Source: Kingdonia uniflora
Taxonomy: Eukaryota > Streptophyta > Magnoliopsida > Ranunculales > Circaeasteraceae
Length of the DNA: 64,000 bases
Assembly: GCA_014058105.1 (NCBI GenBank)
Contig: JACGCM010001272.1
Location: forward strand, 4,154,001-4,218,000
Direction of reading: 5' to 3'
Shown: in pieces, positions 1 through 10,857 of the stretch
Numbering within the stretch: position 1 is the first letter of the stretch
Layout: each line of letters starts with the position of its first letter
Made by a program: the position numbers and the translations under genes
The notes under the pieces: model-generated
What the model saw: the letters and a program-made list of their open reading frames with translations, nothing else
What the model was told of the DNA's origin: nothing
The model's database searches: none

Positions 1-553
1 AAGAAGGTCATCTCGACAAGTGGTATTTGGATACCAGGTGTAGTAACCACATGTACGGAAAGAGGGAGCTATTTTCTCACCTAGATGAATCGGTAGGCGG
101 GGAAGTGAACTTCGGAAATAAAGCGAAAGTGTCCATCATGGGGAAAGGTAAAGTTCTCATACGATGAAGGATGCTTCTCATCAACATATCTCGGATATGT
201 TTTATGATCCTAGTTTACACTGGAATTTGCTAAGTATGAGTCAGCTCTCCGAGAAAGGTCTTCGAATCATCATCGACAATGGTGTTTGCACTATTGAAAA
301 TCAGAAAAGTGAGGATATTACCATCATTAAGATGACTAAAAATCATATGTTTCCTTTACCTTTACAGACTAAAATGGTTTGTTCTTTCAGTGTTATGGTT
401 ATGGATACAAACTGGTTATGGCACTTTCGTTTCGGTCATCTAAACTTCAATGGATTAAGGTTATTGGCAAGCAAAGAAATGGTTACTGGTCTACCTTTAT
501 TGGGAAGCTTTAATAAGTTGTGTGAGGGTTGTATTCTTGGCAAGCAACACTGA
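1..553 (+). pseudogene. copia pol fragment: aspartic protease and GAG-pre-integrase
   Basis: Bases 18-50 read LDKWYLDTRCSNHM, the copia protease active-site region in which the usual DTG or DSG is DTR (AGG at 36-38), a change expected to abolish the catalytic loop. A frameshift before base 164 moves the reading to the 164-553 frame, where the GAG-pre-integrase domain is clear: HWNLLSMSQLSEKGL, then LWHFRFGHLNFNGL and CEGCILGKQH, the HHCC zinc-binding region that precedes the integrase core. A TGA at 551-553 ends the frame. Confidence 0.9.
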
Positions 554-1018
554 GACTCTTTTCTAGTAGGCAAGTCACGACGAGCAAAGCAGCAGCTAGA
601 GCTTGTGCACTCAGATATTTGCAGACCAATGAAGGTTGTATCCCATGGAGGTAATTGGTATTTTCTTACTTTCATCGATGATTTTAGTATAAAAAAACTT
701 GGGTCTATATGTTGAAGCAAAAATCTGAGGCCTTTGGTATATTTAATGACTTCAAAGTTTATGTGGAAAGACAAAGTGGTCGTAGTTTGAAGATATTTTG
801 AACGGATTTAGGAGGAGAATACGCATCTAACGAATTCTCTGAGTTCTGTAAAACTCGTGGAATTAGGCATCAACTTACAGCCAGCTATACACCTAAACAC
901 AACGGAGTTTCAGAGAAGAAGAATAGAACAATTGTTGAAATGGCGCAAAGTATGTTGAAAGAAAAAAAACTTACCCAAAAGTTTTTGGGCAGAAACTGTT
1001 ACGTGTGTTGTTTATCTT
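554..1018 (+). pseudogene. copia integrase core fragment
   Basis: Translated in pieces this reads LELVHSDICRPM, YFLTFIDDFS, TDLGGEYASNEFSEFC and SYTPKHNGVSEKKNRTIVEMA. These are the three blocks holding the D, D and E of the copia integrase catalytic triad. A TGA near 799 and frameshifts break it. The integrase C-terminal part continues into the 1019-2863 frame. Confidence 0.88.
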
Positions 1019-2863
1019 TTGAAAATGTGTCCAACAAAGAATGTTCTTGATATGACACCTGAGGGGGCGTGGATCGGCTATAAACCTGACGTTGAAGCCC
1101 TTCGAGTATTTGGGTGTGTTACCTATGCACATGTACCTGCTGAAAAATGGAAGAATTTTGATGATAAAGGCAAGAAGAATATTTTCATTGGCTATAGTGA
1201 GCGCACTAAAGGTTATAAATTGTTTAATCCCAAAATGAATGCAGTCGTTGTGAGTAGGGATGCTGAATTCAATGAAGCCAAGGCTTGGAATTGGACGACT
1301 GAAGAGAAGAAACAGATGGGAATGGATGTGATTGAGGAGTCAATTAGTAATGATACACAACCTGATCCAGCACCTCAAAATTTAGGCAATATGATTCCAT
1401 CTTCTTCCTCTTTAACTCATGGTGAAGCGACTTGTACATCGACGCGTACTCGTTCTCTGCCGGCATACTTGGAAGATTATGATATGGCCTATGATAGTGA
1501 TGTCTCTTATGAGGAACTTGCACAGTTTGTGTTGTTTGCAGATTGTGATTCTCTCACCGTTGGAGAAGCAGTACAAAATGAAGGTTGGGTTCGTGCGATG
1601 GATGACAAAATAAATTCCATTGAAAAAAATGATACTTGGGAGTTAACTTCTCTTCCTTTAGGAAATAAATCAATTGACATCAAATGGGTTTTCAAAACCA
1701 AGTATAAACCCGACGGACAAGTGGAATGGTTGGAGGCGAGGTTGGTGGTGAAAGGATACAAGCATAAGCCGGGTATCGACTATTATGAAGTTTTTGCACC
1801 TGTTGCAAGACTTGATACGATTCGAATGGTTATTGCTTTAGCTGCCCAAATGAAGTGGAAGATACATCAGATGGATGTAAAATCGGCATTTCTAAATGGA
1901 GTACTCAAAGAAAAAGTCTTTGTCGATCAGCCCATTGGTTATGTGAAGAAGGGTCACGAAAACAAGGTTCTGAAGCTAAAGAAAGCACTTTACGGGTTAA
2001 AACAAACACTGCGAGCATGGTACACTCGTATCGATTCTTATTTTCAAGATAATGGTTTGGTTAAATGTCCTTACGAACCTACGCTTTATTTTAAGTCTAA
2101 AGCCCAGGGAGGCATGCTCATTATTTGTTTATATGTCGACGATTTGATATTTACCGGCAACGTCCCAAGTGTGTTTACTGAATTCAAGGAGGCGATGACG
2201 AATAACTTCGAAATGACTGATATGGGGCTTTTATCGTATTTTCTTGGTCTTGAACTTATACAAGGAAATGATGAGATATTCATCTCGCAGAAGAAATATG
2301 CAGTTGATATCTTGAAACGTTTCAAGATGGAATCGTGTAATCCGATCAAGACTCCAGTAGAAGCAAGGTTGGAGTTAGATAAGTTGGGCAGTGATGAATT
2401 GGTTAGCCTCACTTATTATCGGTGTTTAGTAGGTAGTCTACATTATCTGACTTCTACTAGACCTGACATCGTCTTTGGAGTTGGTCTAATAAGCAGGTTT
2501 ATGGAAACACCTAGTCAAGTTCATCTAAGCGTTGCGAGACGTATCTTGTGTTATGTTCAAGGTACTCGAACTCATGGTATTTTTTATTCATATGCTAAAA
2601 ATTCTGAGCTTGTTGGGTACACAAATAGTGATGGGAAAGTGATACGAAAGGCAGAAAGAACACTTCCAGATTTGTTTTTCACATGGGTTCTGGTATATTC
2701 TCTTGGTCATCGAAGAAATAACAAGTTGTTGCACTGTCAACTGCCGAAACAGAGTATATGGCAACCGCCTCTAGTGCTTATCATGCTGTTTGGCTTGAGT
2801 TACATCAGAAGCAACCGTCTCCTACGAAGATTTATTGTAACAACAAGTCGGCAATTGCTCTAA
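1019..2863 (+). pseudogene. copia integrase C-terminus plus reverse transcriptase
   Basis: A 614-codon open stretch. It opens with the end of integrase (RVFGCVTYAHVP, IFIGYSERTKGYKLF), passes an acidic linker and enters the copia reverse transcriptase (RVT_2): WVFKTKYKPDGQVE, MDVKSAFLNG with the first catalytic Asp, ALYGLKQTLRAWY, and LYVDDLIFTG with the YVDD catalytic box near 2130-2145. The end (YSYAKNSELVGYTNSDG) enters RNase H and then runs out of frame after about 2640. Long openness here contrasts with the broken flanks, but the whole polyprotein is dead. Confidence 0.92.
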
Positions 2864-3075
2864 CAAAAAATCTGATATTTCATGGAAGAAGCAAACACAT
2901 TGACATCAAGTTCCACTACATTCGTGATCTCGTTAAGGAAAATGAAATCGTCTTGGTGTTTTGCAAGTCTGAAGATTCAAGTGGCTGATATTCTAACAAA
3001 GCCTTTGAAAGCTGAAGCATTCTATAAGTTAAAGAGGATGATGGGGGTATGCAGTTCTGATAGTTTGAGTTTAAG
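2640..3075 (+). pseudogene. copia RNase H fragment
   Basis: After a frameshift the 2758-2988 frame reads MATASSAYHAVWLELH, IYCNNKSAIALTKN and HIDIKFHYIRD, the classic copia RNase H blocks. A second shift near 2975 restores VADILTKPLKAEAFYKL, the conserved end of the polyprotein. The coding end is about 25 bases before the 3' LTR. Confidence 0.9.
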
Positions 3076-3081
3076 GGAGGT

Positions 3082-3338
3082 TGTTGGAGTTTGATCTAAA
3101 TTCAATCTGATGTGTCTTGAAGAGGTCATTAGCCTTTAACTAAAATAAGTCATTACCTGTTTTCTTGATTAGTAGTTGTTTTGATTAGTGGCATGAGACT
3201 AGGAGTAAGTTAAGCATTGTTTTGAGTATGTGAACATCATATAAATAGGTGCATCTCTAAGTTGTTTTATCATCAGTTTTCAGTTCATCAATAAAACTTG
3301 TTTATTTTGTATTTGATCCTCTAACTTAATTTTCTACA
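3082..3338 (+). repeat. 3' LTR of the copia element
   Basis: A 257-bp LTR. It starts TGTTGGAG directly after the purine tract TTAAGGGAGGT (polypurine tract, about 3071-3081) and ends TTTTCTACA at 3338. It holds a TATA-like ATATAAATAG near 3240. No second LTR is inside the window, so boundaries rest on the TG..CA ends and the tract. Confidence 0.8.
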
Positions 3339-3985
3339 TCAAAGTCCAACCAACCCAAAAATGGGGGTCATAGGTCAATAAATGCCAACGCTCGGGGGCA
3401 ATTGCGAATACCTCTATCATAACGGAGGGCAAGAGAAAATTTACTCTTTTTATTTTTAGACTTACATATAAATTTGAGGAGATAATTTTGATGACAATTT
3501 TCTGATTTGAAATATGAGTTTTAAAAATTGAGGAAAGATGAATGTGATGAGTTTAGAGAGAGAGAGAGAGAAATAGTTATTTGAGAGGAGAAAGATGAGT
3601 TTTAAGTGAGATAGATAGTCTTGGTTGCTAGGTTCCCCACTACCACGTGAAACTTAAAAATGGGAGGTTAGTTGTCCCTCAACTTGTTTGGGGTGACCAA
3701 AATATTATCGCTCTTAACCATTTCATCCCTGCAAGTTTCCAAACAAAGAGAATTAAAGTAAAATTGTGAATTGAAAGGCTCCCTCTTGTTGTTGACTAAA
3801 GTTACACGAAAGATGAAAAAACAAAGAGTTCTTAGTTCTCTAAATTTTCATGGCTTCGATCTCACTTCCTCATTTAAGAAAACCTTTCTTTAGAAGATTT
3901 TCATTTATGGGCCACAAACTCACAATAAGATTGAAGGTAACGAGATAAATAATCAAAGTCGGTGTATTATCTTAGCTGTGTATCT
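3339..3985. other. intergenic stretch, no gene seen; (GA)n at 3555-3571
   Basis: I find no coding similarity on either strand between the copia LTR and the Tat element. The only structured feature is a short perfect (GA)n microsatellite at about 3555-3571. Confidence 0.6.
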
Positions 3986-4660
3986 TGTAAGGGCTTATTT
4001 ATAATTCTCATACTTAGCCCGATATTCAAGCTCACATAGTTTGTATAAACATACTGATAACCAATTAAGGATTAAAAGCAAGCAGATCACAATGCAGACT
4101 TCCTCACCTACAGTTCGAGGATACTGAAGCGACCAGTAATATCGCACTACAGAAGATACTCAGTCGACCATCAAAAGTTTGTATACATACAAATATCGTT
4201 AGAGATCGTATCTTCATCAGCAGTTCCAAGTTACAGCTAAGGTCATCAATAGATCCGTTACAGATCAACAAGTATCAAGACGTTACAAAAGACCTCATAA
4301 AGACTCATCAAATACGGATGACCAATACGTACGTCATTAATGTAACCAACGGTCATATTATAAGACCTATAAAAAGAGACCTGGAGATCAGAATCCAGGA
4401 AGGCTATTATCATCTACAGAACCCTGAGAGAAAGTAATCCCTACCAAAGCTCACATATCCAATCTCTTTTTCTTTGTAATAGCTAGCATCTATATAAACA
4501 CTATTCTTTCAGAAATTCTTAGGAGAGGTCGTGGTTTTTTACCCATTCAAGGGTTTTCCATGCTAAAACTTGTGTTAATTGCTTATAGTTTCTAGTCAAT
4601 ATTCTATATTTCAAGGGTGTAAGGCATGATCTTCGTCCAACACGAAAATAGGCTATTACA
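3986..4660 (+). repeat. 5' LTR of the Tat element
   Basis: Starts TGTAAGGGC and ends GGCTATTACA. It matches 17614-18288 over its whole length without indels. A TATA-like CTATAAAAAGAGAC near 4368 is the likely promoter. Confidence 0.93.
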
Positions 4661-4661
4661 T

Positions 4662-4680
4662 TTGGCGCTGTCTGTGGGAA
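4662..4680 (+). promoter_or_regulatory. primer binding site of the Tat element
   Basis: TTGGCGCTGTCTGTGGGAA follows the 5' LTR end by one base. TGGCGCxGTCTGTGG at this place is common in plant Tat/Athila-type elements. I do not assign the primer tRNA. Confidence 0.65.
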
Positions 4681-4737
4681 CGAAGCATACACTCAGCGTT
4701 CTCTGATCCAGTTTTTCTGTATTCATTTTTTTTAAGG

Positions 4738-6117
4738 ATGACAAATCAAGAAAAATCACACAACGTCCTGCCTGATACTGCTGAAGGAGTGACGGATTTG
4801 CGAACAACTATGCAAGCAGAATCCGAACGACGAATAGAACAAGAGAAACAACTCGCCAGCATGCAGGACACAATCAGAACATTTCAAGCTCAAATAACAG
4901 CAAATTTGAGACAGCAGAACGCTCTGCCTGCAACCTTGAGGATATCAGTCCATGATCGCCTGGGACATCAAGGCCAAAATCTAGCACTTCCCCAAATTTA
5001 GCAGGAGCTAGTCCCACTTCTAGGTCACGTCAATCCACAATTACCCACCGGATCAGTAATCGATCTGCAACAACACGAGGAACAAAATAGAGAAAAACCT
5101 TGAATTTCGGTCTATGATCGCAATGATGAAGTAACAGAAGAGCACAATCTATCAGGAGGACGAGCAACAAGATGAGCTGTCACGTCTCGACTACATCTCA
5201 CTCCGGAATAGGTGGACAAACGCATCCAGGGGCTGTTAGACGCTCAAATACTCACTAGAAGAAACAGCTATACTAAATTACAAAAGAGCCCGCTCGCACA
5301 AGATTTGCTGGACTAGGAAGTACCCACCAGTTTTCGTACTCCAAAAATTCTGAAATACAAGGGAGGAGATCCTGTGGAGCACGTCCAGGAATTTCAGGAT
5401 TCTTTGGGGCTACATTCGACATCCAATCACATCCTCTGCCATCTCTTCCCAACCAGTTTAAAGGGCAAACCTCTACGATGGTTTCACACGCTCAGCGAAG
5501 GGTTTATCTTCACTTTCGAACAACTTCGTGAACTGTTTGTCAAAAACTATTCGCACAATAAAGACAAGGAAGAGAGTCTTTACTCTTTATTCAGCCTCAA
5601 GTAGGCACCAGATGAAAAATTGGAGACATTTACCAGGAAATTTTTTGGACTAGCTCGGAAAATTGACCACCTCGACAAGAAGATCACAATCTCCATTTTT
5701 ACCAATGCACTGCTCGTAGATGGACGAGTTAAGGAGCACTTGGTTTTCAATAAGCTACTGACGTTGGAGGATATGATTGAGAAGGCTAACAACTTTATCG
5801 ACCTTGAGCGACTGACAACTGAGAAGCCAAGACCTCAACGCATCACCCTACCAACCAAAGGCCATCCTGATGAACGAGCTCATAACAGCAATAAAGACTA
5901 TTGGGGTGATAAGAAGCGATTCAAGTCCAATGACAATCAAGGACGCCAAGGACGAAGGAAGCCAATTCCGTGCATACCGCAATTAACAACTACTCTTACA
6001 GACTTATACCCGCTGATACAAAAAGATGAATTCTTCAGAAATGCTAATACTCTTCCCCCCATACCAGGAAAACCATACTGCATTCACCACCATATTCAAC
6101 ATCATGACACGGAGTGA
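4738..6117 (+). pseudogene. Ty3/gypsy gag (capsid), broken
   Basis: ATG at 4738 opens a coiled-coil leader (repeated E/Q/R, residues 20-60) that is interrupted by a stop near 4999 and others. From 5374 the retrotransposon Gag capsid domain is clear: VEHVQEFQDSL, KGKPLRWFHTL, FTFEQLRELFVKNY, a TAG at 5602, then APDEKLETFTRKFF, NALLVDGRVKEHLV and a basic tail. No CCHC zinc knuckle is preserved. Confidence 0.85.
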
Positions 6118-6359
6118 TGTTTCGCACTGATATTTCTTCTCTAGAGTATATTTGCACAGGGTCAAAGTCTTGAGTATATTGTTGACATCGAAAGTTATAA
6201 GGATGACAGCTACAAGACTGACGCAAAGATTGTCCAAGTTGACGAAACAAATGAAGAAAAACACTTATACTTCATCCAGAATCCAGCAATCGACGAGCTG
6301 GGATTTCTTTCGAAGACTGTGACGTTCGTCACGTCAACTTTCCGCACCATGATGCACTT

Positions 6360-6722
6360 GTGATCATGTTAAAAATAAAGAACATAGTTCTACATACGAT
6401 GATGGTAGATACCGGCAGCAGCATCGAACTAATTTTCTAGAACACAATCGACCAAATGGGCTTAGCAGACAAAGTCGAACCAAGTGACATTAATATCTCC
6501 GGATTCAACGGCTCTACGGAAGAACGTGTGAAGAAAATCATACTTCCCAACACAGCCGGACCAGTCACACTTGACGTAGTCTTTACGTCATCAAGGCCAA
6601 ATCCCGTTACTTGACATCATGGGGCCACCATGGTTGCATAACATGAATGCCATTCCCTCCATATATCATCAGGCATTACGATTCGACTGGAAAGGAGGGA
6701 TCTACGAAATCAAAGGAAGCTA
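6360..6722 (+). pseudogene. retroviral-type aspartic protease remnant
   Basis: TMMVDTGSSIELI is encoded at 6396-6434, so the DTG active site is intact, but a TAG follows within a few codons and frames shift after it. The downstream piece LLDIMGPPWLHNMNAIPS with YHQALRFDWKGGIYEI is the normal end of the Tat-type protease. Confidence 0.8.
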
Positions 6723-6825
6723 AAAATTGGCACGAGCTTACGATAACACTATTTCCATTGAAGCTAAGCCAACTACAATAACTCCTGCATAGCAATTACA
6801 GCAGTCAATTCCAGCAGAACCTCAG

Positions 6826-7830
6826 TTGCCAAGCGTCGAACCAACAGAGTATGTCGAGATCAGTGCCACGCAAAGAGGAACTCACATTGAAACTTTCTTG
6901 AGCGCGGAGGAACACTCAAATCTCCAACAATTTCTCATAGATAACAGTGACGTCTTTGCATGGACATTTCACGAAATGTCAGGGATCGATCTCGCTATAG
7001 CATGCCACAAGCTAGGGTTAAAAGATAAAGCAGAACCGGTCAAACAAAAGCAATGAACTCTAGCACCAAAACTGTGGGACAAAGTGAATAAAGAGATTGA
7101 CAAATTGATTGAGGTCAGTTTTATTCGTAAAGCTATTTACCCGGACTGGATCTCAAACATTATCGCAGTCCCAAAGAAGAATGGCAAAATCAGAGTCTGT
7201 GTTGATTTCACGGATCTTAACTGACACACCCCGAAAAATAGCTTTCCACTTCCGATCATCAATCATCTGCTCGATTCTACGGCAGGGCACGAACTCCTCT
7301 CAATGATGGACGCTGCATCAGGATATAATCAGATACCACTTCTTCCTGAAGATCAAGACAAGACTGTGTTCATCACTGAACAAGGTCTATATTGCTATAA
7401 AGTCATGTCTTTCGGCCTAAAAAATACCGGCGCTACTTATCAAAGGTTGATGACACAGATGTTCAAAGACCATCTCGGTAAAATAATAAGATTTACATTG
7501 ACGATATGTTCTGCAAAAGTCTCAAGAGAGAGGACCATCTTACAGATTTGCGAGCAACTTTTGAGATTTTGTGATCTTATAAGATGCGTTTAAATCCCGA
7601 TAAGTGCCAGTTCGGCGTTCAATCCAGAAAATGTTTGGGCCATCTAATAAGCAAAAGAGGGATTGAAGCCGATCCATCAAACATACGAGCTCTCTTAGCT
7701 ATGCCTTCACCAAAGACAAAGAAGGACGTTCAGAAGCTAGCCGGGAAGATTGCAGTACTAAACAGATTTGTATTTAAGTCTTCAGACAGATGTCGACCTT
7801 TATTCGATCGGTTAAAATGAGGTACATCAC
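6826..7830 (+). pseudogene. Ty3/gypsy reverse transcriptase, broken
   Basis: The 6826-7056 frame is the linker before RT (LQQFLIDNSDVFAWTFHEM). RT proper runs from about 7080: VPKKNGKIRVCVDFTDLN, a TGA, then MMDAASGYNQIPL with the first catalytic Asp, FGLKNTGATYQRLM, and YIDDM at 7494-7508, which lies in a different frame from the preceding block. MRLNPDKCQFGV and GHLISKRGIEADP follow from 7584. At least two stops and two frameshifts are present. Confidence 0.9.
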
Positions 7831-8340
7831 GAGGAAAAACAAAGAAAGACACTGAGATCGAATGGGCAGACCAATGCAAAGCGGCTTTCCTCGAACTCAA
7901 ACGTTATTTGGGCAAACCACCAGTTATGAGCACACCAGCAGATGGACAAGAACTTACAGTATACCTAGCTGTCACAGATACATCTCTCGACTCCATTCTT
8001 TTCTGACTCGAAGAAAGGACTGAGAAACCAGTCTATTTTATCAGCAAAACTCTTACTCCCGGTTAAATGAGATACACCAAAATCGAGAAGCTTCTTCTCG
8101 ATCTCTCTTCTTGATCTCGTTTATACATCCCATAAGTTAAAACAGTACTTCCAAGCTCATACTATTTGTGTTTTGACGAACTATCCACTCTACGAGATCT
8201 TATCCAAGCGCGAAAAATCTCAACGTATCCAACAATGGTTGGTAACCCTCGGGGAATAGGATATACATTTCGAATCACTCCATTCTGAAAAGGGTCAAGC
8301 CGTAGCAGATTTTCTAGCAGACTTTCCAGTAGAGGATCCT
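7831..8340 (+). pseudogene. first RNase H (RT-linked) of the Tat element
   Basis: Pieces read IEWADQCKAAFLELKRYL, ELTVYLAVTDTSLDSILF, EKPVYFISKTLTPG and, after stops, LKQYFQAHTICVLTNYPL and KGQAVADFLADFP. This is the RNase H fused to reverse transcriptase in gypsy elements. Stops include TGA at 8004-8006 and TAA near 8065. Confidence 0.85.
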
Positions 8341-8436
8341 GATTGGGAAAAAGATTTTATTGGTCAAAAAGATGAATCGCTCACGGACCAGTCAAAAGAT
8401 AAATCAGATTGGGTAACAAAGAAAGGTTGGCGACTT

Positions 8437-8810
8437 TTGACCGACGGCTCCGCCGGACCAGCCAGATCAGGAATTGGGATTGTCCTTATTACTCCTTCCA
8501 ATGATCGGCTTAAAAAATCCATTCACCTCAATTTTGAAGAATCCAATAATGAGGCAGAATATGTGGCATTAATTCATGGCTTGGACATGGCACTCATACT
8601 GGGTGTAGTAGAGCTCTCTGTCTACACAGATTTGTTACTAATCGTCAACCATTACACATGCGTATATCAAACCAATGGGAGAATGGTCGACTATGCTGCT
8701 GTAGTGGTCAAACGAATGAGAAAATTTTAGACAATTTCTTTAGAGCATTTCCCAAGGGAGGAAAATAAACATACAGATGCACTCGCTTATCTTGCCGGTG
8801 TCCATGGACT
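8437..8810 (+). pseudogene. second, archaeal-type RNase H of the Tat element
   Basis: TDGSAGPARSGIGIVL, then NNEAEYVALIHGLDMAL and VYTDLLLIVNHYT are the TDGS, E and D blocks of an archaeal-like RNase H. The last expected VxSD reads VYTD. EHFPREENKHTDALAYLAG ends the domain after a TAG. A second RNase H between RT-RNase H and integrase is a diagnostic trait of the Tat lineage. Confidence 0.85.
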
Positions 8811-8949
8811 AGAAGCTCGTTACTTAAAAATTAACATAATTTCTAACACCATTAATATTGGGGGTAGCGAGGAGGTTAAAGATGATTGGAGACAGCCTTT
8901 CATTACATACATCGGACCTGAAAATAAATTCGACGGTCCACTTCCTGAG

Positions 8950-10134
8950 GATTCTACAGAGCGGCGGAGATTAATTGACAATGCTCGAAGATACATTGTT
9001 CAGAACAATCTCATATACAAAATTTTGGTCACTGGTCCATAGCTCCTTTGTCTATCTGACAAAGATACACATCAATTCTTGCACGATCCACACGAAGGCA
9101 CGTGGGGATCCCATGCAGCAGGACGATCTCTTGCAAATAAAGCTTTAACTCAAGGAATGTTTTAGCCTAAGATAAAAGTACAGGCAATCGAATATGTTCG
9201 CAAGTGTGACGCTTGTCAGCGGCATAGACCTAAAATACGAGCTCCAGCACTCGAACTATACTCGAGCCAAGTCACTTGGCCATTCAGACGATGGGCTCTA
9301 GACCTCGTAGGAGAGTTTCCTACAGCACCAGGAAAATGAAAACATTTATTGGTCGCTACAGATTACTTCACTAAATGGGTAGAAGCAGTTTCGCTGTGCC
9401 GAACCCGAGAAGACGAAGTCATCAGATTTATATGGGAGAACATTATTATTCGATTTGGCAGACCACACCTCATCAGAATTGATAATGGACCGCAGTTCAT
9501 TGGCTCCAAAATCATTGCATTCCTCAATGAACACAACATTATTCATTCCCCATCCAATCCTTATTATTCACAGGGAAACGGACAAGCTGAGATTACTAAT
9601 CAAACTATTGTGGATGACATCAAGAAGCGTTTAGACGACAAAAAGGGGAACTGGGTGAACGAGTTACCACATGTACTTTGAGCGTACCGAACAACTCCCA
9701 TAACAACAATAGATTGTACTCCGTTTCTACTAGCCTGCGGGTCTGAAGCCATCATTCCCACCCAATATCATCATCCAATACGTGACCACGAGATGACAGA
9801 TGAAGAAAACGAGTTTTAGATCGCATGCAATCTGAATTTGATCGAAGAAACACGTGATACAGCCCTTGTTAATCTTGGAAGATATCAGCTTACATTGTCC
9901 CGATCCTATAATAAGCGTGTTCGACACTGAGAATTCAAAGTCAAAGACCTCGTTCTCAGAGAAATCCCACAAAACCGTAAAACACCTAATGCTGGAAAGC
10001 TAGCAGACAATCCGGAATGTTCGTTTATCATAACTGGCACAAGTTGTCTAGGATCCTACGATCTCAGTATATATGAAGGTGTACCTATTCCTAATCCGTG
10101 GAATACCCGTCGATTGAAGCTGTATCGAAGATAA
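8950..10134 (+). pseudogene. Ty3/gypsy integrase, broken
   Basis: Zinc-binding HHCC is seen as HDPHEGTWGSHAAGR and CDACQRH. The DDE core follows: RRWALDLVGEF (first D), LIRIDNGPQF (second D), NGQAEITNQTI (E). The C-terminal part (FKVKDLVLREI, NPWNTRRLKLYRR) ends with TAA at 10132-10134. Most of the many in-frame stops sit where CAA/CAG, TGG or CGA is expected. No frameshift is needed over most of it. Confidence 0.9.
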
Positions 10135-10229
10135 ACATGTTGTAATATCCGATATTTTTCAATAAAGTACATTTTTCACCATCTTGCAAGTCTACTCAGT
10201 TCAAGCATTTTTACCTATGTACTAGAAAA

Positions 10230-10775
10230 TTACTACATAGATATTCAAATATACACGTTCTCCGAGGGTCGCTTATTGAGTCAATCAATTCGATCTGGCA
10301 GAGATGCACTATACATCTATGCCATATTCAATACATCTCATTACAGTCGCTTATTGATATGCTCAATTCGACCAGTAACTGAGACCTACAACATAGTTAT
10401 TCAAATATACACGCTCTCCGAGGGTTGGTTATTGAGTCAATCAATCCGATCTGGCAGATATGCACTATACAGCTATGCCATATTCAATACATCTCATTAC
10501 GGTCGCTTATTGATACGCTCGATTCGACCTGTAACTGAGAGCTGTAACATAGCTCTTCCAGTATACACGCTCACCCGAGGGTCGCTTATTGAGTCAATCA
10601 ATTCGACCTGGTCGAGATGCTATACAGCTATTTAACATTCAATACATCTCTTTATGGTTGCTTATTGACTTGTTCAATTCGACCTATACAAAAAAGAATA
10701 CGACATCGCTTCAGGCATATATCTCTACATGGTCGTTTATTGGTTCACCCAATTCAACAATTCATAGAGAGAACA
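10230..10775 (+). repeat. ~156-bp tandem repeat, about 3.5 copies, downstream of pol
   Basis: The block CTCCGAGGGTCGCTTATTGA recurs at about 10260, 10416 (changed) and 10573, giving periods of 156 and 157 bp; a diverged fourth start is near 10730. The later parts of each unit (CAATACATCTCATTAC and CTCAATTCGACC) repeat too. Small ORFs here are by-products. Tandem repeats between pol and the 3' LTR are a known trait of Tat elements. Confidence 0.88.
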
Positions 10776-10857
10776 AAAACAAAAACATTTGTTTACTCAA
10801 CGTTTGACATTTTTTCTACAGCAAAGAGATATTTACACTCCGTCTAATTACAGTTAA

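Larger units (their letters stand above)
1..3338 (+). mobile_element. Ty1/copia LTR retrotransposon, 5' end outside window, degenerate
   Basis: The order protease, pre-integrase, integrase, reverse transcriptase, RNase H, 3' LTR is that of Ty1/copia. The 5' LTR and most of gag lie left of the window. The polyprotein is broken by several stops and frameshifts, so the copy cannot act on its own. The LTR begins TG just after a purine-rich tract and ends CA at 3338; the next five bases (3339-3343) would be the target duplication but the left partner is not visible. Confidence 0.93.

Noticed and set aside
10276..10847. ORFs of 119, 72 and 76 codons
   Set aside because: They are by-products of the 156-bp tandem repeat; the repetition is in DNA, not selected protein.
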